A DNA stretch of 64,000 bases from JARLGU01 sp036504535. Lineage in GTDB: Bacteria > Armatimonadota > Armatimonadia > Armatimonadales > Capsulimonadaceae. Below, one piece after another: positions 7,973 to 16,809 of the stretch. Position numbers and translations under genes: made by a program. The stretch is from NCBI GenBank assembly GCA_036504535.1, contig DASXUY010000024.1:34489-98488 (forward strand). The letters run 5' to 3'. Below the pieces are notes generated by a model, which saw only the letters and a program-made list of their open reading frames with translations, ran no database searches and was not told the origin of the DNA. Numbering within the stretch: position 1 is the first letter of the stretch; each line of letters starts with the position of its first letter.

Positions 7973-8464
7973 TTATTTGGCGACTTTTTGCTTCTTGTTT
8001 TGGCGCCGAAGGACATCAACGAAATCGCGGAATTGCGTGGCATCCTCGAACTGCATATAGACGGAGGCGAAACGAACATACGCCACCTGGTCAAGGGTCT
8101 GAAGCTGCTCCATGACGAGTTCGCCGATTTTATCAGACGAGACCTCTTTTTCAATGGAGTTGCTCAGTATGCGCTCGATTTCGTCGACGGCTTCCTCGAC
8201 CCTTGAAGTGGGGACGGGACGCTTTTTGACGGCTACGATAACGCTCGACAGCAGCTTGTTGCGGTCGAAGGGTTCTCGACCGCCGTTCTTTTTGATAACC
8301 TGGAGCTGAAGCTCCTCGATATGCTCAAATGTGGTGAATCGCCGTCCGCATCCGCCGCGCTCAGATTCGCATTCACGGCGCCTCTTGATAGCGGTATTTT
8401 CGCGAACCGGGCGAGAATCGAGGACTTTATCGAAGTCGACAGCACCACAAAACGGACACTTCAT
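7973..8464 (-). CDS. nrdR: Transcriptional repressor NrdR
   Basis: 163 residues. An N-terminal zinc ribbon (CPFCG, then Cys in RRECESERGGCGRRF) is followed by RFTTFEHIEE and an ATP-cone domain (VIKKNGGREPFDRNKLL...). NrdR senses ATP/dATP through the cone and represses ribonucleotide reductase genes by binding NrdR boxes. It lies directly upstream of nrdJ on the same strand, the usual linkage. No strong ribosome-binding site is seen before the ATG. A 10-bp palindrome TGGTATACCA at 8577-8586 lies about 115 bp upstream and could be a binding site, but it does not match the NrdR-box consensus well. Confidence 0.97.
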   Translation of the reverse strand: MKCPFCGAVDFDKVLDSRPVRENTAIKRRRECESERGGCGRRFTTFEHIEELQLQVIKKNGGREPFDRNKLLSSVIVAVKKRPVPTSRVEEAVDEIERILSNSIEKEVSSDKIGELVMEQLQTLDQVAYVRFASVYMQFEDATQFRDFVDVLRRQNKKQKVAK

Positions 8465-8978
8465 ATCAGGGCAACCAAGCGCTCTCCAGCGTGCACGAAG
8501 CGCGCTACTCGCACCCGAGCTGCGGGTGGAGCGGTGGATATGAGAGGAATCATGCCCCTCTCCAAATCACCAGATATGGTATACCACGCAATTGCATGAT
8601 ACGACATATAGACAAATGAGAATTTTTGAATCTATTTTTTAAGGCCAGTAATTTCCCTCACACGTCACGAAGAATCGGTGATTGTCAACTCCCTCCGGTA
8701 GTATTTTTTAGGAGGCTATGGGGTATCGAGAGGCTACGAATTGGAGAGATATAGGAATTCCAGATCGCTCAAGCCGCTCGGGCTTTTTTTCTCGCTTCGC
8801 TCCCTCTATTGGCATGACCAGTTACTGGGAAGTTGATTGCGCGGTGAGTAGCGAAAACTTGCGGACTGCACCCCTTACATAAAAGATGCCCCGGCGGCAC
8901 GAGCCGTCCTATGAATCCTTAAAATCGGCCAAAATGCGAACACGGGGCTTCCACGGCGATGAGTATACTCATGTCATC
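8465..8978. promoter_or_regulatory. Divergent intergenic region between nrdR and the M48-like gene
   Basis: It contains the palindrome TGGTATACCA (8577-8586) and an AT-rich run at 8590-8645 that would suit the nrdR promoter. It also contains a small hairpin AAGCC/GGCTT followed by a T-run at about 8770-8790 on the + strand. A 54-codon frame at 8718-8882 has AGGAGG only 2 nt before its ATG and runs through the hairpin and T-tract, so it was not called. Which transcript the T-run terminates is unclear. Confidence 0.4.
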
Positions 8979-10859
8979 ATGGGATATTCAGCGAAATCAT
9001 ACCGCTTTGCACGTCTCTCGCTCGCCGTTATGGCGTTCCTCGCAACCCTGGTAGCCTCAGCGGTCGAAGCCCACGCATCCACCACCCTCTTTACTACGTC
9101 GAAGAGCCGCCTGCTGGCGAAGCTGACCGATGGGGCGACAAGCTTGCCGGTGATGCTGCGCAGCGATAAGGACGTGTACGTGCTCGTCTACGGCGGCTCG
9201 TGTTACACCGACGTGCTGGTGCTCGGGAGACCGGGTGTCGCGCCGGGGAGGCTGGCGACGGCGATCAGCCCGGCGACGGTGGCGGGACCAGCTGAGAAGC
9301 GGACAGTGGAGACAGCGGCGGAACAGTATTCCGTGGCGCAGGTTCACACGGAACCGGTCAGCAGGCAGATCGCCGGGACGCATACGCGTCGTATCGATGT
9401 CGGGTTGATCGCTGTAGCGCTGCGGAAAAGCGGCTACGTGCCGCATGTCGCGCTAGGAGTCCCGCTCCATGCCACCGCGACGGGCCTCGGTAAGCCGCGA
9501 TTTGTAACGAAGCAGTTCCGGTGGTGGGACGAGCGCGATGTTGCACGCGTGCCGGTGGTAACGGTGAGCGCGAAGTTGGGCGGGCTGGAATGGGGCGTTA
9601 TCGTAGGATCGGCAGCCATTGCGGTTCTAGCGATGCTCGGGGTGCCCGTGTCGTTGTTCTTACAACGACGAAGGATTGAGCGGGACGGGATTGATGCGAC
9701 CCAAGCGTTGTTGCGGTCTCTTACAGTTGTGCTCGCGTTGTTCGTTGCCTTTATCCCGATCGTTACACTCGTCACGGGTAGCCGACATGCATGTATGGTG
9801 GACATCTTTCTGCATTCGCCGCTTACTTCCAGAATTATATTCCTAACTATATGCAGCATGGGATGCTTCGGCGCAATTGCCGCCGTCGCGTCGTTGTACG
9901 TGCGCAGAAAATACCTGCCTCCATCGGTTAAGCCTCCCGCCGCGCCGCATCTCGAACGAATGACACCGGAGGAGGCGAAGGTGAGGTCACGACAGCATTC
10001 AGTCGCAGCAGTTAGCCACGTTGTGCCGATCATTGGCGCGCTCTTGTCGGTTGGCCTACTTCCAGCACTTTTTGGGAAACACACTCGCAGCGTTCTAGAA
10101 TTAACCCTCGTCGCGATCATTCTAGTCGGCACATTTGTGATCAGTCGAACGTTAGCGCGATTTCGGAACACGTTTGTCGATGATGAGTTGACCTGGCGAG
10201 CGCGCGAAATTGGTTCCTTGATGCGTCGGCGGTTCCGAAACGTGCTCATTGAGGATAGCAGTGAAGCGAGTTGCTACGCGACGATCAAAACGAAGGGGCA
10301 GGACATTTGCATATCCAGAAAACTCAAGGAAGTCGCCAATGAGAGCGAACTCGATTTTCTATTTGCGCGGGAAATGCTTGCCGATAACAAGGGGCAATAC
10401 TTGGTCTTGGTTGCCCTTGGGCTTATTTTAGTCTTGGCAGCGTATGGCGTGTCATTGACAAGGTCCACGGTGGTATTGCTGGGAGTTGTCGGGGCGTTCC
10501 TTGCAGTGAATCTGGTTATAGTCGTTTGGTCTGCCAGGCGTCGCTCACGGATCACCCTTAAGGTTTTTCCGGCCGATAAGCGGGCAATAGAAACGCTCGC
10601 ATCGCCGCAATATGCAATATCCGCGCTCATGTTGCTCGTCAGATATGCTCCACCAAGTCCTGTAGCCTTATCTGTAATTGTTCGACGCCTCATTGCTATC
10701 AAGCACGAATTTCCGGAAGTATCCCTAAGTGGCCTCGTAGTGCCAGACTATGTAGCAGGAACTTTGGACCTGCCAACGCGCCGTGAACTCGCCAAGGTCG
10801 AGGTTTACACGCCTGAAACAACCCAACTTGCAGCGACCACGCCTGACCAACCTGCCTAG
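8979..10859 (+). CDS. Membrane protein with a degenerate M48 metallopeptidase-like domain
   Basis: 626 residues from the ATG at 8979. That start gives a good signal peptide (basic MGYSAKSYRFAR, hydrophobic core, cut near VEAHA); an earlier ATG at 8886 would bury it. An extracytoplasmic region (~35-200) is followed by about six or seven membrane segments. The segment NVLIEDSSEASCYATIKTKG ... SELDFLFAREMLAD aligns by pattern with M48 peptidases just before and at HExxH, and PADKRAIETLASPQYAISAL with their ExxxADRxA helix. Here HExxH is replaced by ...REML and the third ligand Glu by Pro, so zinc ligands appear lost. It is either a pseudo-peptidase with a structural role or a chance resemblance; function unknown. 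Confidence 0.6.
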   Translation: MGYSAKSYRFARLSLAVMAFLATLVASAVEAHASTTLFTTSKSRLLAKLTDGATSLPVMLRSDKDVYVLVYGGSCYTDVLVLGRPGVAPGRLATAISPATVAGPAEKRTVETAAEQYSVAQVHTEPVSRQIAGTHTRRIDVGLIAVALRKSGYVPHVALGVPLHATATGLGKPRFVTKQFRWWDERDVARVPVVTVSAKLGGLEWGVIVGSAAIAVLAMLGVPVSLFLQRRRIERDGIDATQALLRSLTVVLALFVAFIPIVTLVTGSRHACMVDIFLHSPLTSRIIFLTICSMGCFGAIAAVASLYVRRKYLPPSVKPPAAPHLERMTPEEAKVRSRQHSVAAVSHVVPIIGALLSVGLLPALFGKHTRSVLELTLVAIILVGTFVISRTLARFRNTFVDDELTWRAREIGSLMRRRFRNVLIEDSSEASCYATIKTKGQDICISRKLKEVANESELDFLFAREMLADNKGQYLVLVALGLILVLAAYGVSLTRSTVVLLGVVGAFLAVNLVIVVWSARRRSRITLKVFPADKRAIETLASPQYAISALMLLVRYAPPSPVALSVIVRRLIAIKHEFPEVSLSGLVVPDYVAGTLDLPTRRELAKVEVYTPETTQLAATTPDQPA

Positions 10860-10884
10860 CCCCGCCCGCCTTGCGCCGCTGTGC

Positions 10885-10890
10885 TATAAT
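10885..10890 (+). promoter_or_regulatory. Candidate -10 element upstream of mgsA
   Basis: A perfect TATAAT about 60 bp upstream of the mgsA ATG, directly after the stop of the previous gene. No good -35 lies at 16-18 bp, so this is a weak or activator-dependent promoter candidate. Confidence 0.4.
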
Positions 10891-10952
10891 CCTGCGTATT
10901 TGCGCCGCTGGCGACACCCAGAGCTGGCATCGACGGCGCGTTTGGAGGCTTC

Positions 10953-11321
10953 ATGGCTACGATTGCACTTATCGCCCACGACGAGAAAAAAGCGGATTTG
11001 GTACGCTTCTCGCAAGCACACAAGGCTCAACTGCAGCGCTTTGATCTGGTGGCGACCAGTACCACGGGCGGCTACCTGCAAAGCGAAGTCGGGCTGAATG
11101 TGCAGCGGATGCTTTCCGGTCCCCTCGGCGGCGACCTGCAGATCGGCGCCATGGTGGCCGAGGGCAAGATCGCGGCAGTCGTCTTCCTCCGCGACCCGCT
11201 CACCGCGCATGCCCACGAGCCAGACATCTCGGCGCTGATGAAGGTCTGCGATACCCACAACATCCCGCTCGCCACCAACCTCGCGACCGCTGAAATCATC
11301 GTCCACAAGATCCAGGCATAG
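10953..11321 (+). CDS. mgsA: Methylglyoxal synthase
   Basis: 122 residues, slightly shorter than the E. coli enzyme but with the family core: IALIAHDEKKADLV, then ATSTTGGYLQ (phosphate-binding TGTT-like loop), GPLGGDLQIGAMVAEG, FLRDPLTAHAHEPDI (catalytic Asp and His) and NIPLATNLATAE. It converts dihydroxyacetone phosphate to methylglyoxal plus phosphate, a bypass of lower glycolysis that relieves phosphate limitation or sugar-phosphate stress. GGAGG precedes the ATG. A hairpin (GATCCAGG/CCTGGATC, 11309-11339) overlaps the stop. Other triose-phosphate enzymes are not adjacent; apgM is 20 kb away. Confidence 0.96.
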   Translation: MATIALIAHDEKKADLVRFSQAHKAQLQRFDLVATSTTGGYLQSEVGLNVQRMLSGPLGGDLQIGAMVAEGKIAAVVFLRDPLTAHAHEPDISALMKVCDTHNIPLATNLATAEIIVHKIQA

Positions 11322-11339
11322 CTAAGCTGATCCTGGATC
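11309..11339 (+). terminator. Hairpin overlapping the end of mgsA
   Basis: GATCCAGG and CCTGGATC form an 8-bp perfect stem with a 15-nt loop, followed by CTTTCAC. A weak intrinsic terminator candidate, because the T-tract is poor. Confidence 0.4.
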
Positions 11340-11377
11340 CTTTCACAAAAATCAGCATCAATCGGCCAAACAGCCTA

Positions 11378-11406
11378 TTGACAGCGCGCCTTCTCGCCTG
11401 TATACT
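11378..11406 (+). promoter_or_regulatory. Sigma-70-type promoter for the barrel protein gene
   Basis: TTGACA at 11378-11383, 17-bp spacer, TATACT at 11401-11406: a near-consensus housekeeping promoter. It lies about 60 bp before the ATG at 11468 and is the clearest promoter in the window. Confidence 0.85.
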
Positions 11407-11467
11407 AATCTCCGACCGAAACAATCGGAGACTAAGATTGTCGGGTATACAATGAGAGGATTGCAGT

Positions 11468-12184
11468 ATGAAGTCCATGACACAAACCGTCGCGCGAGTA
11501 TGCAGTATCGCGATTATCGCTATTTTGATGACCGGTGCCGTCGTCAGGCCGGCGCGCGCCGATATCGAACGGTTCGCGTACACGTACGAATGGTTTACGC
11601 CGATAAAGGGTGAGCTGGAAATCGGGGTTAAGCACACCCAGTCCAGCAGCAACAACTTGCAGGATCAGTTCGAGGCCGAATACGGTGTCACCGACCGGTA
11701 CGCCATTGAAGCGTACGCCAACTACCTCAAGGACGGCGGGCCGTACAAATACAACGGTTTTCAGATCGAGCAACGCTATCGGTTTGGAGACTACGCCCAC
11801 AAGAAGCTGCTGACTGCGGCCTATTTCGAGTACGAAAAGCTGGTCGATGAGCACGGAGAGCTCGAGGCAAAGGCGATCTTCCAGTACGATCCCAGCTCCA
11901 AATCTACATTCGCATTGAATGTGATCGTCACCCGTCCCGTGATGGAGGACGCAAAAAACGAGATCGGATACTCGTTCGGCGCCGCCTATTTCGCCGACCG
12001 CTATGACCGCTACTGGTACGGCGTTGAGGCGAAGGGCGATTTCACGTCGAACCAACACTTTGTCGGCCCATCGGTCGGCTGCGCGCTCGACAATCGAACG
12101 CACCTCACCGCCACCTTCGCCAAAGTGATTGCTGGTCCTAAAGGCGACGAGTTCCGCGTGCTGTTGTCGCGTGAGATCAACTAG
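11468..12184 (+). CDS. Predicted outer-membrane beta-barrel protein
   Basis: 238 residues with a signal peptide (MKSMTQTVARVCSIAIIAIL..., cut near RPARA). The mature part has alternating strands rich in Tyr/Phe and charged residues (FAYTYEWFTPIKGELEIGVKH, YAIEAYANYL, FQIEQRYRFGDYA) and ends in a strand-like VLLSREIN, as in small OM barrels. Not assigned to a named family. Secreted to the outer membrane by inference; role unknown. It has its own near-consensus promoter, suggesting strong expression, and GAGAGG upstream of the ATG. Downstream 12185-12352 holds no gene. Confidence 0.7.
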   Translation: MKSMTQTVARVCSIAIIAILMTGAVVRPARADIERFAYTYEWFTPIKGELEIGVKHTQSSSNNLQDQFEAEYGVTDRYAIEAYANYLKDGGPYKYNGFQIEQRYRFGDYAHKKLLTAAYFEYEKLVDEHGELEAKAIFQYDPSSKSTFALNVIVTRPVMEDAKNEIGYSFGAAYFADRYDRYWYGVEAKGDFTSNQHFVGPSVGCALDNRTHLTATFAKVIAGPKGDEFRVLLSREIN

Positions 12185-12352
12185 GCGGCGTGGTGCGAAT
12201 GGCGGTCGGCGGGGGACGCAGACGGCTCCGCCGGCCGCTACGCGCGGGGCGCCAACGTGACGTTGGATCCTTGTCGCCGCTGCGCGTCGGGTGGGCGACA
12301 TCAGGTGTACGGAAGATGACATACGTGGTGTGTTGTCTCCCGCGCGTTCCGC

Positions 12353-12799
12353 TCAAAAGCTAAGCGACCAGTAGCCGATCTCCGTCGCCGGTTCGCATCC
12401 CAACTTTTGCCAGAAATCGGCTGCCGACGGGTTCTGATCGTGGACGAACAAGAACGCGCTATCGATCCCCTGCTCTTTCAGCCCCGCAACGCACCGCTCA
12501 ACGAGCAACCGTCCCACACCACGGCCCCGGCAATCGACAGCGACGCACATGTGATACAACGAACCCCGCCGTCCGTCGTGCCCACACAGCACCGCGCCAA
12601 CGAGGCGCGAGTCGTCCCACGCGACCTGGCTTAGGCCGGGGTTGCGCGCGATATACGCATCGATCCGTTCACGCGTGTCGAACGCGGTGCGGACAGTTAG
12701 TTCCGGTGTACCGAGCCACAGCGCCATAACATCGTCGTAGTCGTCGATGCTCATCGGTTGTATTGCGATTGCGGGCTGATTGGGATTGATGTTTTGCAT
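12353..12799 (-). CDS. GNAT-family N-acetyltransferase
   Basis: 148 residues from the ATG at 12799; a GTG at 12826 would add nine. The GNAT core is visible: LYHMCVAVDCRGRGVGRLLVE contains motif A with the acetyl-CoA pyrophosphate loop (R-G-R-G-V-G). FLFVHDQNPSAADFWQKLGCEP is the C-terminal motif B region typical of small-substrate acetyltransferases. Substrate unknown; the ...DDVMALWLGTPEL start resembles amino-acid or small-molecule acetylases. Divergence from neighbouring genes and the lack of an operon give no further clue. Confidence 0.87.
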   Translation of the reverse strand: MQNINPNQPAIAIQPMSIDDYDDVMALWLGTPELTVRTAFDTRERIDAYIARNPGLSQVAWDDSRLVGAVLCGHDGRRGSLYHMCVAVDCRGRGVGRLLVERCVAGLKEQGIDSAFLFVHDQNPSAADFWQKLGCEPATEIGYWSLSF

Positions 12800-12917
12800 T
12801 ACGGAAAAGGCCCTTGCTGGAAACACGAAAGCCCTGCCCGGCTATTACACCACGCAAGGCTTCTTTCGTTTGTATGGATTTGTGGTCAGCCGTGAGCAAT
12901 TAACGATGCTCAAGTCC

Positions 12918-13361
12918 TCAGGGGCGGTCGATTTCATGAACATGAACGCTCGGCCTTATATAGAGCACTATTTTGTTTCGCGATTCACGACGAACCTTGA
13001 GCTCTTCGGCCTGAGCGCTAGTCGGAAACGCAGGGTTACCGGAGTAACACACTATCCACTTTAGCTTGCTGTTTAGGTCGCCTGCGAGGCTCTCGGTGGT
13101 GGCCCGCAATTGATCAATGGCGTGAAGTACATCGGAGCCCTTCAACTCAAGTAATATCGATTGGTTGCGCTCGTTGATGTTAACAAGATAATCACATCGA
13201 AGCGGCTCACTTTCGTCGAATATGCAACCGTCAACGTGAACCTCGTCAATGAGCCTTAGCCTTGGGTTGAGAAACTCCACCTTGCTCGGGTGTGGAGTGT
13301 CTTGCAGAACAAAAGCCGGATCACGGTGAGTGCGAACGCATTTTTTTCGAAGTGCACTCAT
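12918..13361 (-). CDS. Small PD-(D/E)XK nuclease-like protein, partner of the ATPase
   Basis: 147 residues. RCDYLVNINERNQSILLELKG carries Asp57 and Glu72-x-Lys74, the D...ExK signature of the restriction-endonuclease fold, followed by a helix (DVLHAIDQLRATTESL) as expected after the core. An Asp/Glu pair earlier (RLIDEVHVDG) could complete the metal site. The start ATG at 13361 overlaps the stop of the upstream ATPase (ATGA), so translation is coupled. ATPase plus nuclease-like gene pairs are typical of antiphage modules; this pair does not match Gabija (OLD-UvrD), Septu (HNH) or PARIS (TOPRIM) in its nuclease. A defence role is inferred from architecture only. Confidence 0.7.
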   Translation of the reverse strand: MSALRKKCVRTHRDPAFVLQDTPHPSKVEFLNPRLRLIDEVHVDGCIFDESEPLRCDYLVNINERNQSILLELKGSDVLHAIDQLRATTESLAGDLNSKLKWIVCYSGNPAFPTSAQAEELKVRRESRNKIVLYIRPSVHVHEIDRP

Positions 13362-14638
13362 TCCTCGCTGTCACCAAATTCGATATCCATTAGGCTCTGG
13401 AACTCGTTAGCCAGCGCCCCCGAGACCCCATCAAGCGCTTCGGCTACGACAAGCTGCGACTCTTCGTCAATGATGGATTCTACGCCCCCATCCGCGAACA
13501 TGTAGGCGCGCACGCCAGACGGATCGATGGTGACTGCGTTGTCCATCACCGCGTTAACGGCCTCAGCCTTGTCGGGAAAGTCGCGCTTGATTTTGCCAGC
13601 ATAGACGAGGTTGTTGAGCGCGGTCAGGATGTATGGGCTGTGGGTAGTTATGACGTACTGGCCTAAGGAGTCTGGCGAACTTAGGTCATGCGCCGTTGCC
13701 AACAGGTGAACGATGTCGCGTTGCGCACTCGGGTAGAGGTGAGCCTCCGGTTCCTCAACGAACACCGTGCTGTTCTCCCACGTCGTACTGTCATGTGCCA
13801 TTCTTGTTAGCAACACAGCTAACGGGAGCGCCTCTTGTTGCCCAGATGAGCTATGCTCTAGCGTAGTCCTCCTCCCGTCTTTTGCCCTAATAAAGTCGCG
13901 CACGCCGTCCCGCTCATACTTTCCACAAAGTAAGCGCGAAGCTATTTCGTCAATTTGCGCGCTGTGAGGGCTATCGCTTCGCTTATTTGCTAATTGCCGT
14001 GTTCGCTGATATAACCGTCCGAACTCGATTAAAAATGGGTCGATTGAAAGCTCGTGCGTCAAGATCGACCAAATGTTGCGTTGAAATATTGAGAAAAGGC
14101 TTCGTCCAGCCGGAATGAACACACGGTGACGTCCGAACAGTGGCGCATAACTATCCCCAGCGGCCTTCGCTACGGCTTCGAGAACAAGGTTATCCTCGTC
14201 CCATTCGACGCCGTCAGTCGGTGCAAGTTCACCTGCAACACGGATCTGCTCGGCGACGGCTCGGCCTTCCATTAATGCTTTTTGAAATCGGGTTCCGAAG
14301 GTAACCGTGACATTTCCGGACGATGCACCTTTTCGGACAACTTGAAGTGAAAAATCATCAAACACATACCGTATTAAGAACTTGCCTGTTCCCCAAGAGT
14401 CTGGTGGAAAATACCTAGCGAACAACTTGGCTAGAGAATCGCTCATTTCTGATTTTGAAACGTTGTTCCACACAAAATCAGTAATCTGGTTAAAGGCTAC
14501 GCGAGAAAAAAACAACAGCTTCGCGCAAACGCTTTTGCCCGAAGCTTGGGGGCCAATAAACACGTTTACGCGAGACAAGGTGATCCTTGCCTCGCGTATT
14601 CCTGCGAAATTCTTGACTTCGAGTATCTCTTCAGCCAT
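13358..14638 (-). CDS. ABC/OLD-like AAA ATPase of a two-gene module
   Basis: 426 residues. It begins with EILEVKNFAGIREARITL, the usual start of RecF/OLD-like ATPases. Then follow Walker A GPQASGKS (29-36), the signature-like SSSGQQE (263-269), Walker B VFVEEPEAH (292-300) and the H-loop TTHSP (331-335). The region between is helical and contains RVFIPAGRS. There is no C-terminal TOPRIM, so the nuclease activity would come from the overlapping downstream PD-(D/E)XK protein. It starts 11 bp after the gyrB stop on the same strand and is probably expressed from the gyrB promoter. This coupling to a topoisomerase gene is unusual and may be meaningful or accidental. Confidence 0.85.
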   Translation of the reverse strand: MAEEILEVKNFAGIREARITLSRVNVFIGPQASGKSVCAKLLFFSRVAFNQITDFVWNNVSKSEMSDSLAKLFARYFPPDSWGTGKFLIRYVFDDFSLQVVRKGASSGNVTVTFGTRFQKALMEGRAVAEQIRVAGELAPTDGVEWDEDNLVLEAVAKAAGDSYAPLFGRHRVFIPAGRSLFSIFQRNIWSILTHELSIDPFLIEFGRLYQRTRQLANKRSDSPHSAQIDEIASRLLCGKYERDGVRDFIRAKDGRRTTLEHSSSGQQEALPLAVLLTRMAHDSTTWENSTVFVEEPEAHLYPSAQRDIVHLLATAHDLSSPDSLGQYVITTHSPYILTALNNLVYAGKIKRDFPDKAEAVNAVMDNAVTIDPSGVRAYMFADGGVESIIDEESQLVVAEALDGVSGALANEFQSLMDIEFGDSEE

Positions 14639-14649
14639 GATCCCCGCCC

Positions 14650-16809
14650 CTAGCAGTGCCAGTCGACGTTGGTTGCTTCTTTGGCGTAGCGGATGATGAA
14701 GTTCTTCCGCGGCTCCACTTTTTCGCTCATCAGGATATTGAACATCTCAGCGGCGGCTTCGGCGTCGTCGAGGCGGACACGGGCGATGTTGCGGTTGTTT
14801 AGGTCCATCGTCGTATCGTACAGCTCTTCGGCGTTCATTTCACCAAGGCCCTTGAAGCGTCCCACCTGGACATCCTTCTTTTTCAGCGATTTGATAATCT
14901 CGTCGCGCTCCTCGGCTGAGCGGGCGTAGTATCGCTTGTCTTTGCCTGCCTTGATCGAATACAACGGCGGCATGGCGATATAGACGTGGCCAGCTTCGAT
15001 GAGCGGTCTCATGTACGTGAAGAAGAAGGTGAGCAGCAGGGTTCGAATATGGTCGCCGTCGACATCCGCATCGGTCATGATGATGATGCGGTGGTAGCGC
15101 AGGCGTGTCAGGTCGAACTTGCTGTTGCTTTCGCCCTCGTCGTCGTCGCTATCGAGCTTGATACCGATGCCGAACGCGGTGATCATCGAGCGGACTTCGT
15201 TGTTTTCCAGCGTCTTGTCGATAGCCGATTTGCCGACGTTGATAATCTTGCCGCGCAGCGGGAGCACTGCCTGGTAGCGTCGGTCGCGGCCAGTCTTCGC
15301 GGATCCGCCTGCAGAGTCGCCTTCGACGATGTACAGCTCGCAACGCGACGGGTCCTTCTCGGTGCAGTCAGCAAGCTTCCCGGGGAGCGACGAGTTCTCA
15401 AGAGCGCTCTGGCGCTTGATGAGTTCCGAAGCCTTCCGGGCGGCGTCGCGGGCACGCTGAGCGAGAAGGCTCTTCTCGACCATTCGCTTGCCGTCGGCCG
15501 GGTTCTCTTCGAGGTATAGGCCAAGGGCTTCGCCGACGATGGAGTTGACAATCCCTTCGACCGGGGTGTTGCCGAGTTTGCTCTTCGTCTGGCCCTCGAA
15601 CTGCGGGTCGAACAGCCGCACGGAGATCACCGCTGTGAGACCTTCGCGGACATCGTCGCCGCTCAGGTTGACGTCCTTTTCCTTCAGCAGGCCCGTCTTG
15701 CGAGCGTACTGGTTCATGGTGCGCGTCAACGCGGTACGGAAGCCCGAAAGGTGGGTGCCGCCTTCCTGCGTGTGGACATTGTTCGCGAACGAGAGCACCT
15801 GCTCAGTGTAGCCCGTGTTGTATTGCAGCGCAACTTCCACCTGGACATCGTCGCGGGTCTTCTGGAAGTAAACGACCTTGGGAGTGAGCGCGTCCTTGGT
15901 CTCGTTCAAGTGCTCGACAAACTGAGCGATGCCGCGTTCGAAGTGGAACACCTGGCTGGTCGGCTCGGTGCCGTAGTGGTTGTCCGTGAAGCTGATTTTG
16001 ACTTCGCGGTTCAGGTAGCACGTGTTGCGGATTCGGTTGATGAACGTGTCCGGCTTATACTCGTAATCGCCGAAGATTTCAGGATCGGCGTACCATGTGA
16101 TGGTCGAACCATGGCTATTAGAGTCGCCGACACGCTTCAAATCGCCCTCTGGGATTCCCTGGCGGCAGCGAAAGGCGAACCGACCGCCATTCTGCTCGAT
16201 ATCCGCCTCGCACCATGCGGCGAGAAAGTTGACGCAGGACAGACCAACGCCGTGGAGGCCGCCGGAGACCTTGTAGCCTCCGTCGCCAAATTTGCCGCCG
16301 CCGTGCAGTTTGGTCATCGCCAGTTCAACACCGGAGATACCGGTAGCCTGGTTGATACCGGTCGGGATACCGTTGCCGTTGTCGTGAACCGAGATGCTCT
16401 TATCCTCGTTGATCGTGACGTCGACTTCGCTAGCGCGGCCAGCAAGGACCTCATCGATACAGTTGTCGAGGATCTCGTAAAAAAGGTGGTGCAGGCCCTT
16501 GATGCCCGTGTCGCCGATGTACATGGCGGGACGGTGACGCACCGCATCACGGCCTTCGAGAACGCGAAGACTGTCCGCGTTATACTCGGTCGTTACCTTC
16601 TGTTCGAGGCCAGCATCCTCGTCGGCAAGAGCGCCGATTTGGTCGGGGACATCTGTCGGCGCGCCTGCCCGCTTGAGAAGCTCGCCGATCTGTTTTTTGT
16701 CTACGTTTGCGTTGTGTTCTTCGAGGGAGTCGGTCACCGGGTTGTTTCCAATTTCAGTGGGATTGAGATCGCCTGCGATCTCGGAGGAATTACTCTTCGC
16801 ATTAGCCAT
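14650..16809 (-). CDS. gyrB: DNA gyrase subunit B
   Basis: 719 residues from the ATG at 16809, preceded by AAGGA; an ATG-less extension to 16833 exists. GHKL ATPase motifs: YEILDNCIDEVLAG, DNGNGIP, GGLHGVGLSCVN. The TOPRIM domain carries EGDSAGGSAK, then PLRGKIINV and MTDADVDGDHIRTLL (the DxD metal site), typical of GyrB rather than ParE. A roughly 75-residue acidic leader precedes the conserved start (YNADSLRVLEGRDAVRHRPAMYIG), longer than in most GyrB. With GyrA (not in the window) it introduces negative supercoils. A promoter is visible at 17025-17053. Directly downstream is the ATPase/nuclease pair. Confidence 0.97.
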   Translation of the reverse strand: MANAKSNSSEIAGDLNPTEIGNNPVTDSLEEHNANVDKKQIGELLKRAGAPTDVPDQIGALADEDAGLEQKVTTEYNADSLRVLEGRDAVRHRPAMYIGDTGIKGLHHLFYEILDNCIDEVLAGRASEVDVTINEDKSISVHDNGNGIPTGINQATGISGVELAMTKLHGGGKFGDGGYKVSGGLHGVGLSCVNFLAAWCEADIEQNGGRFAFRCRQGIPEGDLKRVGDSNSHGSTITWYADPEIFGDYEYKPDTFINRIRNTCYLNREVKISFTDNHYGTEPTSQVFHFERGIAQFVEHLNETKDALTPKVVYFQKTRDDVQVEVALQYNTGYTEQVLSFANNVHTQEGGTHLSGFRTALTRTMNQYARKTGLLKEKDVNLSGDDVREGLTAVISVRLFDPQFEGQTKSKLGNTPVEGIVNSIVGEALGLYLEENPADGKRMVEKSLLAQRARDAARKASELIKRQSALENSSLPGKLADCTEKDPSRCELYIVEGDSAGGSAKTGRDRRYQAVLPLRGKIINVGKSAIDKTLENNEVRSMITAFGIGIKLDSDDDEGESNSKFDLTRLRYHRIIIMTDADVDGDHIRTLLLTFFFTYMRPLIEAGHVYIAMPPLYSIKAGKDKRYYARSAEERDEIIKSLKKKDVQVGRFKGLGEMNAEELYDTTMDLNNRNIARVRLDDAEAAAEMFNILMSEKVEPRKNFIIRYAKEATNVDWHC

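Noticed and set aside
8718..8882. 54-codon + strand frame with AGGAGG just before its ATG
   Set aside because: The Shine-Dalgarno is only 2 nt from the ATG, and the frame runs through a hairpin and a seven-T run; no protein-like features.
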